Below are positions 10,966 through 23,924 of a stretch of DNA of 64,000 bases, piece by piece. The DNA lies in contig QJPP01004084.1 of the NCBI GenBank assembly GCA_003996215.1, positions 310,001 to 374,000 of the forward strand, written 5' to 3'. The notes beneath the pieces are model-generated. The model did no database searches and was not told the DNA's origin. It saw only the letters and a list, made by a program, of their open reading frames with translations. Position numbers and translations under genes: made by a program. The stretch comes from Jaltomata sinuosa. Lineage: Eukaryota; Streptophyta; Magnoliopsida; Solanales; Solanaceae. Position 1 is the first letter of the stretch, and every line of letters starts with the position of its first letter.

Positions 10966-10970
10966 ACATC

Positions 10971-12190
10971 GCTTTCTGAATTGCGTGATACCCTTTATGG
11001 GTGAGACTTTAAGCAAAACCTACTATCCTTTCGCAAAGTGTATGTCTCTAACCTTCCTGTCTACATACTCCTTCTACCGGCTTTGAGCTTCTAAAAACTG
11101 CCCTTGGATAAACTTCACCCTTTCCATGGAGTCCCTTACTAAGTCCGTACCCAAACGTTTTGCCTCTTACGAATCAAACTAACCGATGGGAGATATACAC
11201 CTCCTCCTATACAAAGCTTCAAATGGGGCTATGTCTATGCTGTAGTGGTAACTATTGTTATAAGAAAACTCTGCCAGTGCTAGATACTGATACCAATGAC
11301 CCCCGAAGTCTATCACACATGCACGAAGCATGTACTCTAATACCTGAATCATATGCTCAGATTGTCCATCGATCTGAGGGTGAAAAGCTGTACTCAGGTC
11401 TAATCTTGTCCCCAACTCTTCGTGTAACTTTTGCTAGAAATTAGAGATGAACTGGTCCATCTATCAAAAATGATGGAGATGGGCACTCCATGAATCGAAC
11501 GATCTCTTTAAGATAAATCTTGGCCAACTTGGCTGCATTATAAGTCACATGCACATGGATAAGTGTGCAAATTTTATCGGTTTGTCGACAATGACCCAAA
11601 TTGAATTGTACTTCTCCAAAGTCTTGGAGAGACTAACCATGAAGTCCATAACTATCTATTCCCATTTCCATTCAGGGATGAGCATTCTCTAAAGTGTGCT
11701 GCTAGGTTTCTGATGCTCATATTTTACCTGCTGGCAGTTTTGGCACTTAGCCACAAAATCCATTATATCATTCTTCATCCAACCCCACCCGTAATATTGC
11801 TTCAAGTCTCAGTACATCTTGGTCACACCAGGATGTATGGAATACTTAGAGTTGTGAGCCTCTGCCAAAATGGTGGGAATCAACTCCTTAACACGGGATA
11901 CATAAATTCGCCCTTTGATCCTTGGGACACTTTTCTCATCAGTGATGGCCTCCTTGGCCTCATCTCGCAACACTTTCTCATGAATTCTGCTCAATTTCAC
12001 TTTATCAAACTGCTTACCTTTGATTTTCTCTAGGAAAGAGGACCTCACCTCTACACATGCTAGTAAGACACCCCTCTCAGAAACTTTCAATCTCATGAAG
12101 CTATTAGCCAGAGGCTGAATATCCCTGGCCAATGGTTGCCTAGCAATGTTTAGGTAAGCCAAGCTACCCATGCTTTCAGTCTTCCTGCTT
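10971..12190 (-). pseudogene. Integrase of element H (broken)
   Basis: Minus-strand integrase: zinc-domain motifs YSIHPGVTKMY at about 11810-11840, core region through about 11450, and core end with DGQSEHMIQVLEYML and SYNNSYHYSIDIAPFEALY in 11179-11415. It then reaches the KVSP..GI motif at 10971-11060, where element A interrupts it. Between 11416 and 11808 the reading is in more than one frame with stops. The segment 11809-12264 also carries the RNase H/integrase linker with VADALSRKTESMGS. Function as for the integrase of A. Confidence 0.75.
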
Positions 12191-13400
12191 AGAGCATCAG
12201 CCACTATGTTAACCTTACCTGGATAATACATGATGGTGATGTCATAGTCTTTAAGAAGTTCCATCTACCTTCGTTGTCTCAGGTTCAAGTCTTTCTGGGT
12301 GAAGACATACTGCAAGCTACGGTGGTCTGTGAACACCTCACAATGGACTCTATACAAATAGTGCCTCAAAATTTTGAGGGCGAATACTACTGCAGCCAAC
12401 TTTAAGTTATGAGTAAGGTATTTCTTCTCATGCACCTTGAGTTGTCTCGAAGCATAAGCAATGACATTCAGTTCCTGCATCAACACAACACATAAACCAT
12501 ATCGTGAGGCATCACAATAAATATTAAAATCTTTACCTTCGACTGTCAAGGCTAGGATAAGAGTGGTGGTCAACAAGGTATTGAGCTTTTGGAAGCTCTC
12601 TTTGCACTCCTCTGTCCAAACAATTGGCACATTCTTCTGAGTCAAACGGGTCAGGTGAGTAGCAATGGATGCAAAATCCTTGACAAACCGACAGTAGTAG
12701 CTAGCCAACCCCACAAAACTTGGACTTTTGTCACCGAAGTGAGTCTAGCCCAATTCTTAATTTCTTTTTTTCCTGGGGGTTTACCATCACCCCATATTTC
12801 TAAACCACATGGCCTAAGAAGGACACGGAAGACAACCAGATTTTACACTTTGAAAACTTCGCAAAAAATTCCTTCTCTTTCAGCAATCCCAACACAATTC
12901 TAAGGTGATCCTCATGCTCCTTATCATCCTTAGAGTATACCAGGATATCATCAATGAAAACTATGATGAAGGAGTTAATATAGGTCTTGAATACTTCATT
13001 CATCAAACCCATGAAGGCAGCTGAGGAATTGATCAACCTGAATGGCATTACAAGGAACTCATAGTGCCCATAACGGGTTCGAAATGCAGTCTTAGAAATA
13101 TCTGAAGGCCGAATTTTTAGGTTATGGTAACCAGACCTTAAATCAATCTTAGAGAACACCAAAGCCCCTTGTAACTGATCGAACAGGTCATCAATGCGAA
13201 AGAGAGGGTACTGGTTACAGATAGTAACCTTGTTCAGCTATCTATAATCTATGCACATGCGCAAACTATCATGCTTCTTTTTCACAAAGAGCACTGGAGC
13301 ACCCCACGGGGAGGCACTCAGATGGATGAAACCCTTTTTAACAACTCTTGCAACTGAGCCTTAAGCTCTCTCAATTCAGCTGTTGCCATCCTATAGGCCT
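12191..13400 (-). pseudogene. Reverse transcriptase and RNase H of element H (broken)
   Basis: RT is on 12800-13162 (minus): KIDLRSGYHNLKIR, the FIDDILVYS catalytic box intact, FSKCKIWLSSVSFLGHVV. RNase H follows on 12265-12714: YCDASRYGLCVVLMQ with its first catalytic Asp, VFALKILRHYLYR, TDHRSLQYVFTQ. A frame change lies between 12715 and 12800. The RT entry region (complement of about 13200-13330) has stops. This element shows the RNase H segment that element A has lost. Confidence 0.8.
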
Positions 13401-14230
13401 TATAGGTAGGAGTGGAGATAGGATGAGTGTTTGGCTCTAAGTCAATGCAGAAATCAATATCCCGGTCAGGTGGCATGCCAGGAAGATCTGCAGGAAACAC
13501 CTTCTGGAACTCACACACTAATGGAACTAACTCAATAGATGAGACCTCCAAACTGGTATCCCAAAGATGAGCTAGGAAGGCCAAACATCCCCTCCCCATA
13601 AGACTTTGAGCACGAAGGAAGGACACAAATTTCATAGGTGCCGAACTATACTTACCCTCTAGCTCTAACCTATCCAACCCAGGAATAGCCATATCCACTG
13701 TCTTACCATGATAGTCTAACATAACATGATGCGAAGACAACCAACTCATTCTCAAGATGACATCAAAGTCTACCATGTCAAGAATAACTAAGTCAGCTAA
13801 GGTCTCTCGCCCTACAAATATGATAGGACAAGCTCGAAAGACACTATCCACCACTAAAGAATCCCTTACCGGAGTAGATACAGTAACAAGAAAGTCAAGG
13901 GATTCACATAACGTATCAAAAATCTCAGCAAACCAGCAGACATATAAGAAAAGGTAGACCAAGGGTCAAATAAAACTGAAGCCATACGATCACAGACAAG
14001 AATGGTAGTTGTGATCACCGCATGTGAAGACTTTACCTTTGGTCTACCCCAGAAGGCATAAAAGTGATTTTTGTCTCCCATATGCACACCAACCTCTATT
14101 GGGCTGATTACCTCCTCTACCACCACCCGGTTAGGCTGAGCACCACCCTTACCTGCCGTGTGAGTGCCATACCTGCCCTGTAGATGATCTCTGTCATAAC
14201 CAATGTCTCTACCAGTTGGAACCAAAGCTC
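13401..14230 (-). pseudogene. Protease region of element H (broken)
   Basis: The active-site word reads LFDPWSTFSYMS, so the Gly of the usual DPGST box is Trp. It lies in the minus frame 13866-14225. The continuation, 13318-13962, gives the VILRMSWLSSHH protease tail and then PPDRDIDFCIDLEP at the RT entry. The two frames overlap at 13866-13962, marking a frameshift. The mutated active site alone would inactivate the protease. Confidence 0.72.
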
Positions 14231-14239
14231 TAGGAGCTT

Positions 14240-15493
14240 GCTGCTACAATGTCTGTCAAAGTCGAGGACAGTTCCTCCTTATGTGACCATGCTCACCACA
14301 TTCAAAGCAAGCACGATCAAAGTTAGGTCGTTGTGCTAAAGTTGACTAAGCTAAATACCCACCAAAGTCTAGTACAGGCTGACTTGTCCGTGATAGACCC
14401 GTAGCAGAAACCAGAGTGTACAAACACATAGGATGCACATGGTATCCTTGTAAACCATAACCCTTTGAAAATTGACCATTGTAACCAGCTCCAGATCGAG
14501 GCTTCTTTGAATCTATCCTTTTCTGACTCTCCTACTTTACCCTCTCTACATTCTTTATGAACTCCACCACTTCCTGAAATGATCTACCTAAAGATTCTAC
14601 CTGCAATGTTGTATTTAGGCCTTTTACAAAGTGGCAGATCCATTCTTCTTCTGTATTAATCAGCTGAGAAAAATATCGAGCTAAGGCATGAAAACAGGTC
14701 TCATAAGAAGCCACTGAAGAATTCCCTTATGAAATATTTACAAACTCATCTTTCTTCCTATCTCTCAAGGTCTGGGGAACATACCTCTCTAGGAAGACCT
14801 GATAGATGTGACTCCAAGTCAGAAAGAGCGCCTCAGTAGGACAGCAGTCCACAAATGCCCTCTACCACATCTTGGCCTCTCTTTGAAACTGAAATGACAC
14901 AAAGTCTACCCCATGCCTCTTGATAATGTTCATTCTATGCAGCCTCTTGTGATAGTCTATAATGAACTCGTAGGCATCCTCAGATTCTAATCCATGAAAC
15001 ACATGAGGTCTCATCTTTACGAACTTACAGAAGAGTTTATGCTCAGCACCAGTCATCACAGGGCATGTTACTAGTCTAGGAAACATGCTTGTCTCAGAAG
15101 TAGTGTCTAATTGCAGTGCTGCAGTTGCAACATACTAGGTCATCCAATAATGGACAACAGGGGACGCAAGAGTAGTTTCATCCCCTGCCAAACTACTAAG
15201 AGAGTTCAAAACCTGCTGGATTACCTCATATGACAATGGGACCTGCGCTATACCTCCCTAAACTGGGTGTGTGTGCCTGTCCCCTAGACTGGATCTGCCG
15301 CCTCATTCTGCTACATTTGAACCTCTTCCTCTACTACAACCTCAGGAGCATTCTCTTATGGATGAGGAAATGCTAACCTTTCACACGCTGGAGCTGCGGC
15401 TTGAGCTCCACCCCTAATGGGCGTACCTCCTCTCTTTCCTATGACTCTACCTCTGACTCTGACCCTACCATGAATTACAGTCTTGACAACTGG
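14240..15493 (-). pseudogene. gag of element H, main part (broken)
   Basis: A CX2CX4HX4C knuckle (ACFECGEHGH..C) is encoded on the complement of 14268-14309. The gag domain is readable in 14532-14714 (FHALARYFSQL, FVKGLNTTLQVE) and 14862-15086 (FVKMRPHVFHGLESEDAYEFI), separated by stops. The basic Arg/Gly-rich N-terminal region lies at about 15390-15490. The first 14 codons are far away at 32587-32628 because element B landed inside the gene (target duplication ACTGG at 15489-15493 and 32582-32586). Confidence 0.78.
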
Positions 15494-17911
15494 TGTAGAC
15501 ACGTGATTTTTGACCCTTCCCGAGTTTTAACTCAATTTAACTTTAAATATTTATTTTTGAGTCTAATCTTTATTTTAATTTTTTTAGTAGGTTTTTTTAA
15601 AATGGTGAAAAATGTTTCAAAAAATAGAGTCTCATTTTAGGATAAGTTTTATTTTTACTTTTCAAAAGAAAAAAAAAATTCAAAAAATATGCCTTATATT
15701 TTTTTAGCTACCCTTTTAGTCTAACTATTTAACTTTTTATTATAATTTTTGTTAGCCTAAACTAATTAGCTAATATCTTTTATGTATACTATATTATATG
15801 TATTATTGTTTTTCTTAAAAGACCAAAAAATAAAAACAAAAAAAAAATCCTAACTAACCTACACTAATCCCCTCAACCCAACACCCCCTCTATCCTAAAC
15901 CCACTACCCAAATCCCTCACCTGCACTCCCCATTACCCCCCTACCCTAGACAACTATGCACACAAAACACAACACACTACCACACACGACACATGCACAC
16001 TCACGTTCTATATATAATACACAAACACAGAAAAAAATAAGAAGGAGAACATACACACACAAAGAAAACGGTAAAAAGAAAAACAAAAGAGAGGAACAAG
16101 AAGGAAAAGAAAAGAAAAGTACAACGAAGAGGAGAGGAAGAAAAGAAAGAAAACAGAGAGCATTTTCAAAGTTTGTGAGTTGGAGTTCGGTTTTCGTAAG
16201 GAGTTTTCGGTGACGATGTTTCTGCTTTTATTTTCCATTCGTTCATCAAACAGGTTCCTGCTAAGTTTCTTTCCTTTTATTTTAATAGCTTTATTATGAA
16301 TTGAAATATGAACAAAGTTATTTAAATGAATTCATGTATTATTCAGTATGTTACCTTGTTCTAGTTTTTTCTTTATACTTGCTCATTAATGGTATATTTG
16401 AAATGTATTTCTGAATTCATGTTTAGAGTTTAATCGGAATAATGTGATGCGTTGGTCATTGTAGTTTATCGAAATTAATTTCCGTACGTAGTTAAATGGA
16501 CTATCGAAATATTTAAGCTCGCTAATATGATAGACAAATACTAGGTTTTGTTAAGTTTTAATCTATACATAGGTACATTAACCGTTTGTTCGATTAAAGT
16601 TCGCAGTCTATGTTTAGTTAACTTTATATGTGCAATCCCATTTTGACCATAACTACAATTAATTATGTTTTTGGCTATGAATAAATTATACCAAAGAAGT
16701 TGGTTACTAAATTTTAAAATCACAAGAATTTGTCGTTTTTCTTTATAAGCAAAATTAGATGTTGGTTTTGTTAAGTTTGATATTGTTCTTAGTGTTCATA
16801 GTTGGAATTTTCATTCACGTTTTTTTTATAAGAAAAAAATTGTTAACTTTACTTTGTCTTATTTCGTAAAGAGTTACTATTCATATACTCCTTTGAGAAA
16901 ATTATTTATCCTTTTAAAATGAAGAAATAGTTTTAATTTTAATATGAAGATTGTTGGTTTAATTCCCTTTTTGGAGTCAAATATTTCGTCATTTTTTTTT
17001 ACCTTCTGCTTGTACTCTCGTTTAACTTATCATTTTTTTTATCAAAAATAAATGAATGAATGAATGAATGAATAAATAAATGGGTTTTGAGATAATATAA
17101 AAAAAAATAGTTGCTTCTACTGTATGTATGAATGTTGTGCATGACAAATGAATTTTGCTTCGGATATTTCTCAAGGAATTTTTCTTTCATTATTATTTAT
17201 AAAACGAAGCAGTTGCTATTAGGTTTTGTCTTATTAAACTTTCTTTAAACGATTGGTCTGCCCACATTGATACTTCTTTAAATATTTATTCATAACAATT
17301 ATCATTTTGTCAATAGTGGAGAATTTGAACCAAATCATATTTGTTTTAACTTGCAATAGAATAATAATGGACTTATTAATTTTAAACGAGTTGATCCATG
17401 GAGTTTTCCTCTAGATAATTTTGAGGGTTTTGATCAATATTTTAAGCCTAATTTATTTACTTGTGAGAAGTAATCAAGATAAGTTACGATTTGATAAAAG
17501 AGAGGAGTGCAACAATTTAAATATATTGAATTTGATCATGTGTGCGGTTACGCTCCTTGATTAATTTCTCTAAGTAAAAGGCTTTGTGTACGGTTACGTT
17601 TCTAAGCCAAACAATATAAGCCACAAAATTTTGCGCATGACTCTAGGTAAATTAAGCGATTAATCAAGCACTGCTTATCCAAGAGTTAATTCAAGCCATA
17701 AATAAGTCAATAAAAGCGACCGTGCTAGAACCACGGGACTCGAGGGCTGCCTCATACCTTCCCCTCTGTCAACAGAATTTCTTACCCGGTCTATTGTTTT
17801 TGCAGACCAAAATAAGAGTCATTTCCTTTTGATTAGGGGTTCAAAAAGGTTACTTGAAACACCATAACTCAATTCCAAGTGGCGACTCTGTAAATAAAAT
17901 AATCCCTATTC
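15494..17911 (+). repeat. 5' LTR of element B (lacks last 65 bases)
   Basis: Starts TGTAGACACGTGATTTTTG, as does 27593. Homology with the 3' LTR stops at 17910-17911, whereas the 3' copy runs 65 bases further to GGGTGTGACA. Another B1-specific gap near 15690 removes about 40 bases present at 27790-27835. Contains GA- and CT-rich runs (16040-16165), an AATG microsatellite (17048-17083) and a repeated word, GTGTGCGGTTACGCTCC, near 17540. No gene seen. Confidence 0.88.
17048..17083 (+). repeat. (AATG/AATA)n microsatellite in B LTR
   Basis: Short tetranucleotide run. The matching site in the 3' LTR (31628-31683) is longer, having gained AAATA units since the two LTRs were made identical at insertion. 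Confidence 0.9.
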
Positions 17912-19384
17912 CAAGGGGACATAACAAGAGTTCGAGCTTTGTATGTTAACTTATTTTTGGCTTTCTTTATTTCTTGTATATATGTATTACGTATGCTGAC
18001 CTGATGTGCTCTTTGATTGCTTATTTATCGCTTTGATATTTGTGGCTGAATATATAAACTGTCTTCTCTCGCGCAACCCTCTGAGTCTCTGAATACATCT
18101 ACCACTGTTTACTGTGTGTGCGAGTACGCTCCACAAAACCTTCTATCAAAGATGATCCTGTGTGCGGTTACGCTCCTGGATCAGGTATATTAGTCACACA
18201 TGATTAGGCGGGGCTGAATCACCAGTAAAATCAGAATAGCTCTGCTACCGATAAACTGACCCTCCCCGGCTCGAGTTGTCCACTCGAGTTAGCCAGTCTA
18301 GACACCTCTATCTTAAGGATGTTAAATCTAGTCGGACTTAACCATGACCTATAGTTATCCCTTGTAGGCTACACTTTATTTGCATCATGTGCATTTGACC
18401 TAGTGGGACTCGGCATAGGGGTCGGGTCCATCTAGGACAAGGTACCCTCTTTTGAGATCGACATGTGCATCTTATGTGCTACTTTTTATATTATTCGACA
18501 ATGTCTTTAAATATTTGACCAATTTTAAGGTAATCAATGAAATAACAGAAATAGTTATTCTTCATTTTTTATAAAAATGAGAGTAAGAAAACACAAAAAG
18601 ATTTTCTTATTTTAGCGGTTCTTGGGCATTGCTAAAAATGAAAATTCCAAAAAGATTTGCTTTTTTTAAATAAAAATCACAAAAAGAGTTTTAGTTTCTT
18701 TTGTACAGTTCGTAAAAAAGAAAATCTAAAAGATTTTTTTTTCCATACCATTTTTAACAAAAAAAAAAAGAGCTAAAAATAGTTGTATTTTTTTTACAAA
18801 GTTTTCATTTTTTTTAAAAGCTTTTTAACTGTCCAATCTGGACGAACTACGCACACCTGATTCTCATTTCGGTGAGATACGTAGGCAACTCCTCTCAGGT
18901 TCGGTGATCTTTATTCGAATTTTTTAAAAGGAAAAATTCAATCTTTATTCAAAAAAAGGGTTTTTATCTTTATTCAAAAATTCAAAAAAAAAAAGTTTTT
19001 ACCTTTATTCTAAATCCAAAAAAATAACTTCATATTTCAAGTTTCTTGAACTACGCAAAGATTCGATTCATATCCAACATGATACATAGGTAACCCTCCC
19101 CCCAACAAGTTCGATCAAAGCTTTTTTAAAATAACAAAATGAAAGAAAAGAAAGAAATGAGCACAATAGAGCAAGCCAGGATTAAACATTAGTTTTCCTA
19201 AGCTTATTCTAAAAATAAAAGACGTCTATCTGCGTGACGTGCAACTTGTGATTATGGCTTGAGAATGTCTAATCCTAACAAGCTATATTGTTCATGCACA
19301 CAGTTAACTTAAAAGGTGGTTGGTTGGTTTGTGGTTAAGCTGGCATCCCATCCGTACAATACTAGATCAAAAGGAAAAAAGACA
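17912..19384 (+). other. Leader of element B, noncoding
   Basis: Opens with CAAGGGGACATAAC. The GGGGAC is probably the tail of a deleted TGGCGACTC..GGGGAC primer site. Contains further copies of the GTGTGCGGTTACGCTCC word (about 18115 and 18160). Two copies of a mobile-family motif follow: CTACG, then a Thr/Asp-type spacer, then GATACGTAGGCAAC (18843-18905) and GATACATAGGTAACC (19045-19105). Many poly-T and poly-A runs. No coding signal. Confidence 0.7.
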
Positions 19385-21378
19385 ATGACTCGCAAGGAAG
19401 GAACAAAGTCGGACAATGAAGAAGTGCGAAGTCTATTGATTCAGCAAGAATCATCATCAATAGAAGAATTAAGGATAGTGAGACAACAAATGGCTGAAAT
19501 GTACCATGCTTGGGTTAATGGACAAGCCCAGCCATCTGCAATTCCTGGACTACGGGATATGACTGTGTTGACTCCCATTCCAGCCGCAACAAGTGACCCA
19601 TTTTATCCACCTAGTTTTGGCCCATTTATTAACATATCCAACATCGCTGAAACTTCCATGGTGCGCCCTTCAAAGGCACCTATGATAAGTAATCCACTCT
19701 TCGTGCTTGCTACGCAGACTAATACAGTCCCTCAACCAACACTGGTGCAAAAATTCAATAATAAATCTCCATATAAAGCTCCTAATGATCAATATTATTC
19801 TCCGGAATTGACTTTTAAAGTCCCAGACTCTTACCATCACCTGCATCAGTATAATCCCCATGTTGAGGTTGAGAAAACTACTAAAGAAGAGGAGCATGAA
19901 GAAATGGCTAAGAAAATGAAAAGTTTGGAGCAGAGCGTAAGAGATATACAGGGATTAGGAGGTTACAAAAGCGTCTCATTTAGAGACTTGTGCATGTTTC
20001 CCCATGTTCAATTACCTCTTAGGTTCAAGACTCCAAAATTTGAGAAGTACGATGGCCATGATGATCCTATAGCTCATTTGAAGAGATATTGTAACCAGCT
20101 GAGAGGGGCCAGGAGTAAAGAAGAATTGTTCATGGCCTATTTTGGGAAAAGCTTGACGAGAATTGCCTCAGAATGGTTTATAGATCAAGATATTGCTAAC
20201 TGGAATACATGGGATGATTTGGCTCGATGTTTTGTTCAACAGTTTCAATACAATATTGACATAGTTCCAGATTGCAACTCACTTGCTAACATGAAGAAAA
20301 AATCCAACGAATATTTTTGTGAATATGCTATTAGGTGGAGGGAGCAAGCTTCTAGAGTTAAGACACCAATGAAGGAGTCAGAGATGATTGATGTTTTTCT
20401 CCAAGCACAGGAACTTGACTACTTTCATCATTTGCTTTCATCTGTTGGAAAGACATTCGCTGAGGCAATCAAGGTTGGCAAAATGATTGAAAATGGCATT
20501 AAGTCTGGAAGGATCATAAGCCAAGCTGCTTTGAAAGCCACGATACAAGCGATTCAAAATAGATTAGGAAGTCTCGGAGGAAAACAAAGGAAGGAGGATG
20601 TAACTACTATTATATCAGGGCTACAAAAAAGTTCAAGGGGTCCACTTCACTAATACACACCATCTCAATCCCAACATCATTACCCGATGAAAAATCTTTA
20701 ATAATCCATTGTCCCACCTCAATATGCGATCTACAGTGCACAACCATATGCCTATCCACCAAACTATCTCCAATGGCAAGCACCAACATATCAAAATTTC
20801 CGTCCTTCTCCTCAGAATTTTCAAGCACCCTACAATCCTCATCCAAAAAAAGGTTATAGAAGAGAGAAGAGGCAAAGGGACTAATTCACTCCACTTGAAG
20901 AATCGTACACAAGTCTGTTTCATAAATTGATGGAGCACGATCTGATAAAGCCAATTGCTCCAAATTGTGTTAATCCAAATTCAAGGACTTTTTTCCCCAC
21001 TGCGAGATGTGAGTATCATTCTAATGCCCAGGGAAACAATACAGAAGATTGTTGGACACTAAAAAAGGTAATAGAAGATATGATTCAAGAAAAAAAATTG
21101 TGGTGCATGAGGGTAATGATCCATGTATTGATAACAACCTGTTGCCACCTCATGACACCGTGAACTTTATTGAGATAATCTATGATGAAAAAGAGCATGA
21201 AGTCTCTTCTAACTCTTTTGAGAAGTTAGCTGATTTGAAATCTCCAATGCCATCAGTCTTGAATCTGACAAGCAATATTGAGGGCGAGTTGGTCGAAGGG
21301 GACACAAACCTACTCGTTGAAGTTAATGAGTTTGAAAATAGTGAAAGTCATAATATGAATGCAAGACTCAGTGGCTAG
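19385..21378 (+). pseudogene. gag of element B, Tat/Ogre type (few lesions)
   Basis: The frame 19316-20653 is open for 445 codons. The first ATG is 19385, but the preceding HPYNTRSKGKK is a usual start-region motif in this family, so the real start may be upstream or lost. Residues about 230-420 form the gag domain: DLCMFPHVQLP, FEKYDGHDDPIAHL, FRWREQ-like IRWREQA, KVGKMIENGIK. Past the TAA at 20651 the same frame goes on through two adjacent TAA codons near 20699 and a TAA near 20879 to CEYHSNAQGNNTEDCWTLK (about 21008-21066), the Cys/His motif typical of this gag. It then shifts frame to 21378. No protease follows. Gag could still act in trans if repaired copies exist elsewhere. Confidence 0.82.
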
Positions 21379-23604
21379 GATGTCAAGCTTGGGTATTGAA
21401 AAGATACTCCTCTTCTTACAAGGAAGGAGTCTTGGTAGTTTATTTTATCGTCGTTTCTATCATCTGAGTTATTTCAGGGTTGTAATTCAGATTTTATTTT
21501 ATTTGTTTTGATGAGAAACCCTTCTATATTTTTTTTTCTTTTTCGTATGAGTCTTGTTAATTTATTTTGATTTTATTTATCTGGGTTACTGCAGAGTTGT
21601 AACCTTTAGTTAGTTTGTCTTGTTGTCAAACCCTTCTATCTTTTTACTTAATAAAATGCAATTCTTTATTTTTATATTATTTTCATTTGTTGTGTTTATC
21701 TCTTCTTGTATGTATTTCTTTTTATGTCGACTTCAGTAACATGACATGCATGTTGAAATTTTGGGTACGATTATAGAAGATTAATTCAAATTTAAAATTA
21801 AAAATCAAGAGAGGGACACAAGCATATAACGATAATGTGCATCTCAAACAATTTGAAGTGAGATAAGCAGTTGAAATATTTCCATCAATATAGACATTGT
21901 GATGAGACTATATGTATTTTTCATTCTCATTTATTTGCTTGGTACTTCACGTTTTTAGAATTGATATGATGAAGGCATTTTATTCTACTATCCAAACACT
22001 CAATATCCTTTGCTATCCCTTTTGAGCCTCAATGTTATTTTCTTTCATACCTCTCTTTTGGAATCAAATTAGAGTCAGAAAATAGTTTAAAAAAAAAGAA
22101 AATAGAGAAATGAGAAGTCAAAAAAAAATGTCCAAAAAATATATATATAATAAGAAAAAGAGATGAAAAGAAAAAAAATAGTTTCTTTCGAAACAACTTA
22201 TATTCTTGAACTACGTTTGACCTGATTCTTGCTTTGACAAGATACGTAGGCAGCCCTATCCCGGGTCTCGGTCTAATCGAGTGAAAAAATCAAGATTCTC
22301 CAGTACAAAGAAACTGGGGCAAAAAAAAAAGAGAGTTTCTTTTGCAAAAGAGTCGATTCTAGAAGTTGTAAGTCTTAACCCTATCATTTTAATGTTATCT
22401 TTGAGCCTTCATGCAATCCTTTCTTTCTAATCCTATCCAAAAGCCACGTTACAATCAAAAAAAAAAAGACCTTCTGATCAATTTTTGAGATTATCAAGGC
22501 TCAGCATACTAAGAGTATGAGATGTTTTGCGCCATGAGTATTGCTTGCCTTCATCAACTTAAGGGAGAAAGATGACAGAAGTAAAATATGAGAGTCTTAT
22601 TGGTGAAAACACTCATAGACACCGTAAGACGATAGTGAGTTGAGGGAAAAAGGAAAAACTAGAGAGTCTTATTTGTGAAAACCCTCATAGGCACTGTAAG
22701 ACGATAGTGAGTTGAGAGAAAAATAAAAATGAGAGAGGTAGGTTGGTGAAAATTATCCTTCGAGACACCACTAACCAAATGTGAGCCATGAATTTTAATA
22801 CACAAGTTGGAAAATAGAAGCCAACTTTAAAGCCTGAAAGTTGGACAAGATTGAAATTTTGATTGGTTCAGGCCGTCTAATTCAAATACATGTCATGATT
22901 ATTGAGGCTGACTACCACTTTCAAAGGAGCATGCTCTTTCCTTTCTTTCCCGAAATGGTCATCTCTTGTTAAATATCATTTTTTTCTTTTCTTTCTTTTT
23001 TTACTTTGTATAATGTTGTATCTTTTGGTTGATTTCTTTGAGTCAATCTTTCTTAAAACAATCAAGAAATTATTTCAAAATTTTCTACCAACTTTTCAAT
23101 TGTACAAAGTGCATTTCAGCCTATGCATAAAAGATGACATGAATCAAGGTACAACATGCAGAAAGAGCTGTTACAGTTGACAAAATATAAGGATATATCA
23201 ATGTCAAGGATCTCCAAAGACACTTATGTCAGTCCACTTAATCTGAAGAAAGTAAAAGGATACCACAAAATTGATCATGAATTCATGTGGCGCTGAACAA
23301 AGACTATTTGATGTGCAAAACATGTATAAAGGCACAAAGTCAATTGTGATTTCCTTCAAACATGTTTCTCAAAAGAAAGTGATTATTTTGAGATGTCAGA
23401 AAGTGAAGTCACCAGGAGGCCAAGGTCACGAACCAACCACCTCTCTTAAAACTAATAAATCTTTCTTTGTTGAAACAGGTGCAACGTAATAAAAGGAAGT
23501 TATTTGCAAAGGAAGAACGTCATGAAAGGAAAGTTTCTTAATTTTTTACCTTCTCTTCTCACTTTGACATGCAGTCATGTCACTCTAATTGCATTTTGAC
23601 CTTA

Positions 23605-23810
23605 GGGAACAAACACCCTAGTGGTAATTTAGGGAACAAACACCCTATCTCTTTATCAGCACAGGGAACAAACACCCTAGTTGCACCTTGACCTTAGGGA
23701 ACAAACACCCTAGTGGTATTTTGGGGAACAAACACCCTATATCTTTTTCTGCAAAGGGAATAAATACCCTAGTTGCAGTTTGATCATAGGGAATGAACAC
23801 CCTATTTGCA
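23605..23810 (+). repeat. AGGGAACAAACACCCTA tandem array
   Basis: Seven or so copies of the imperfect palindrome AGGGAACAAACACCCTA, spaced 25-40 bases, the last two decayed (GGGAATAAATACCCTAG, GGGAATGAACACCCTA). The inverted ends AGGG..CCCT would let each unit fold. Confidence 0.88.
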
Positions 23811-23924
23811 TGTCAATCTTGTATTGTTCCTTTTTGGCACAACTAATTTTCATTCATATAAAAAAAATCCTGGTTCAAACTGTGGTAAAAATTAAAATGT
23901 GTTATGTATCTTTGGAATTTAGTG

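Noticed and set aside
15956..16213. Lys/Arg/Glu-rich 85-codon frame in the B 5' LTR
   Set aside because: Arises from GA- and CA-rich simple sequence; the matching 3' LTR is interrupted there by a solo LTR and carries small indels.
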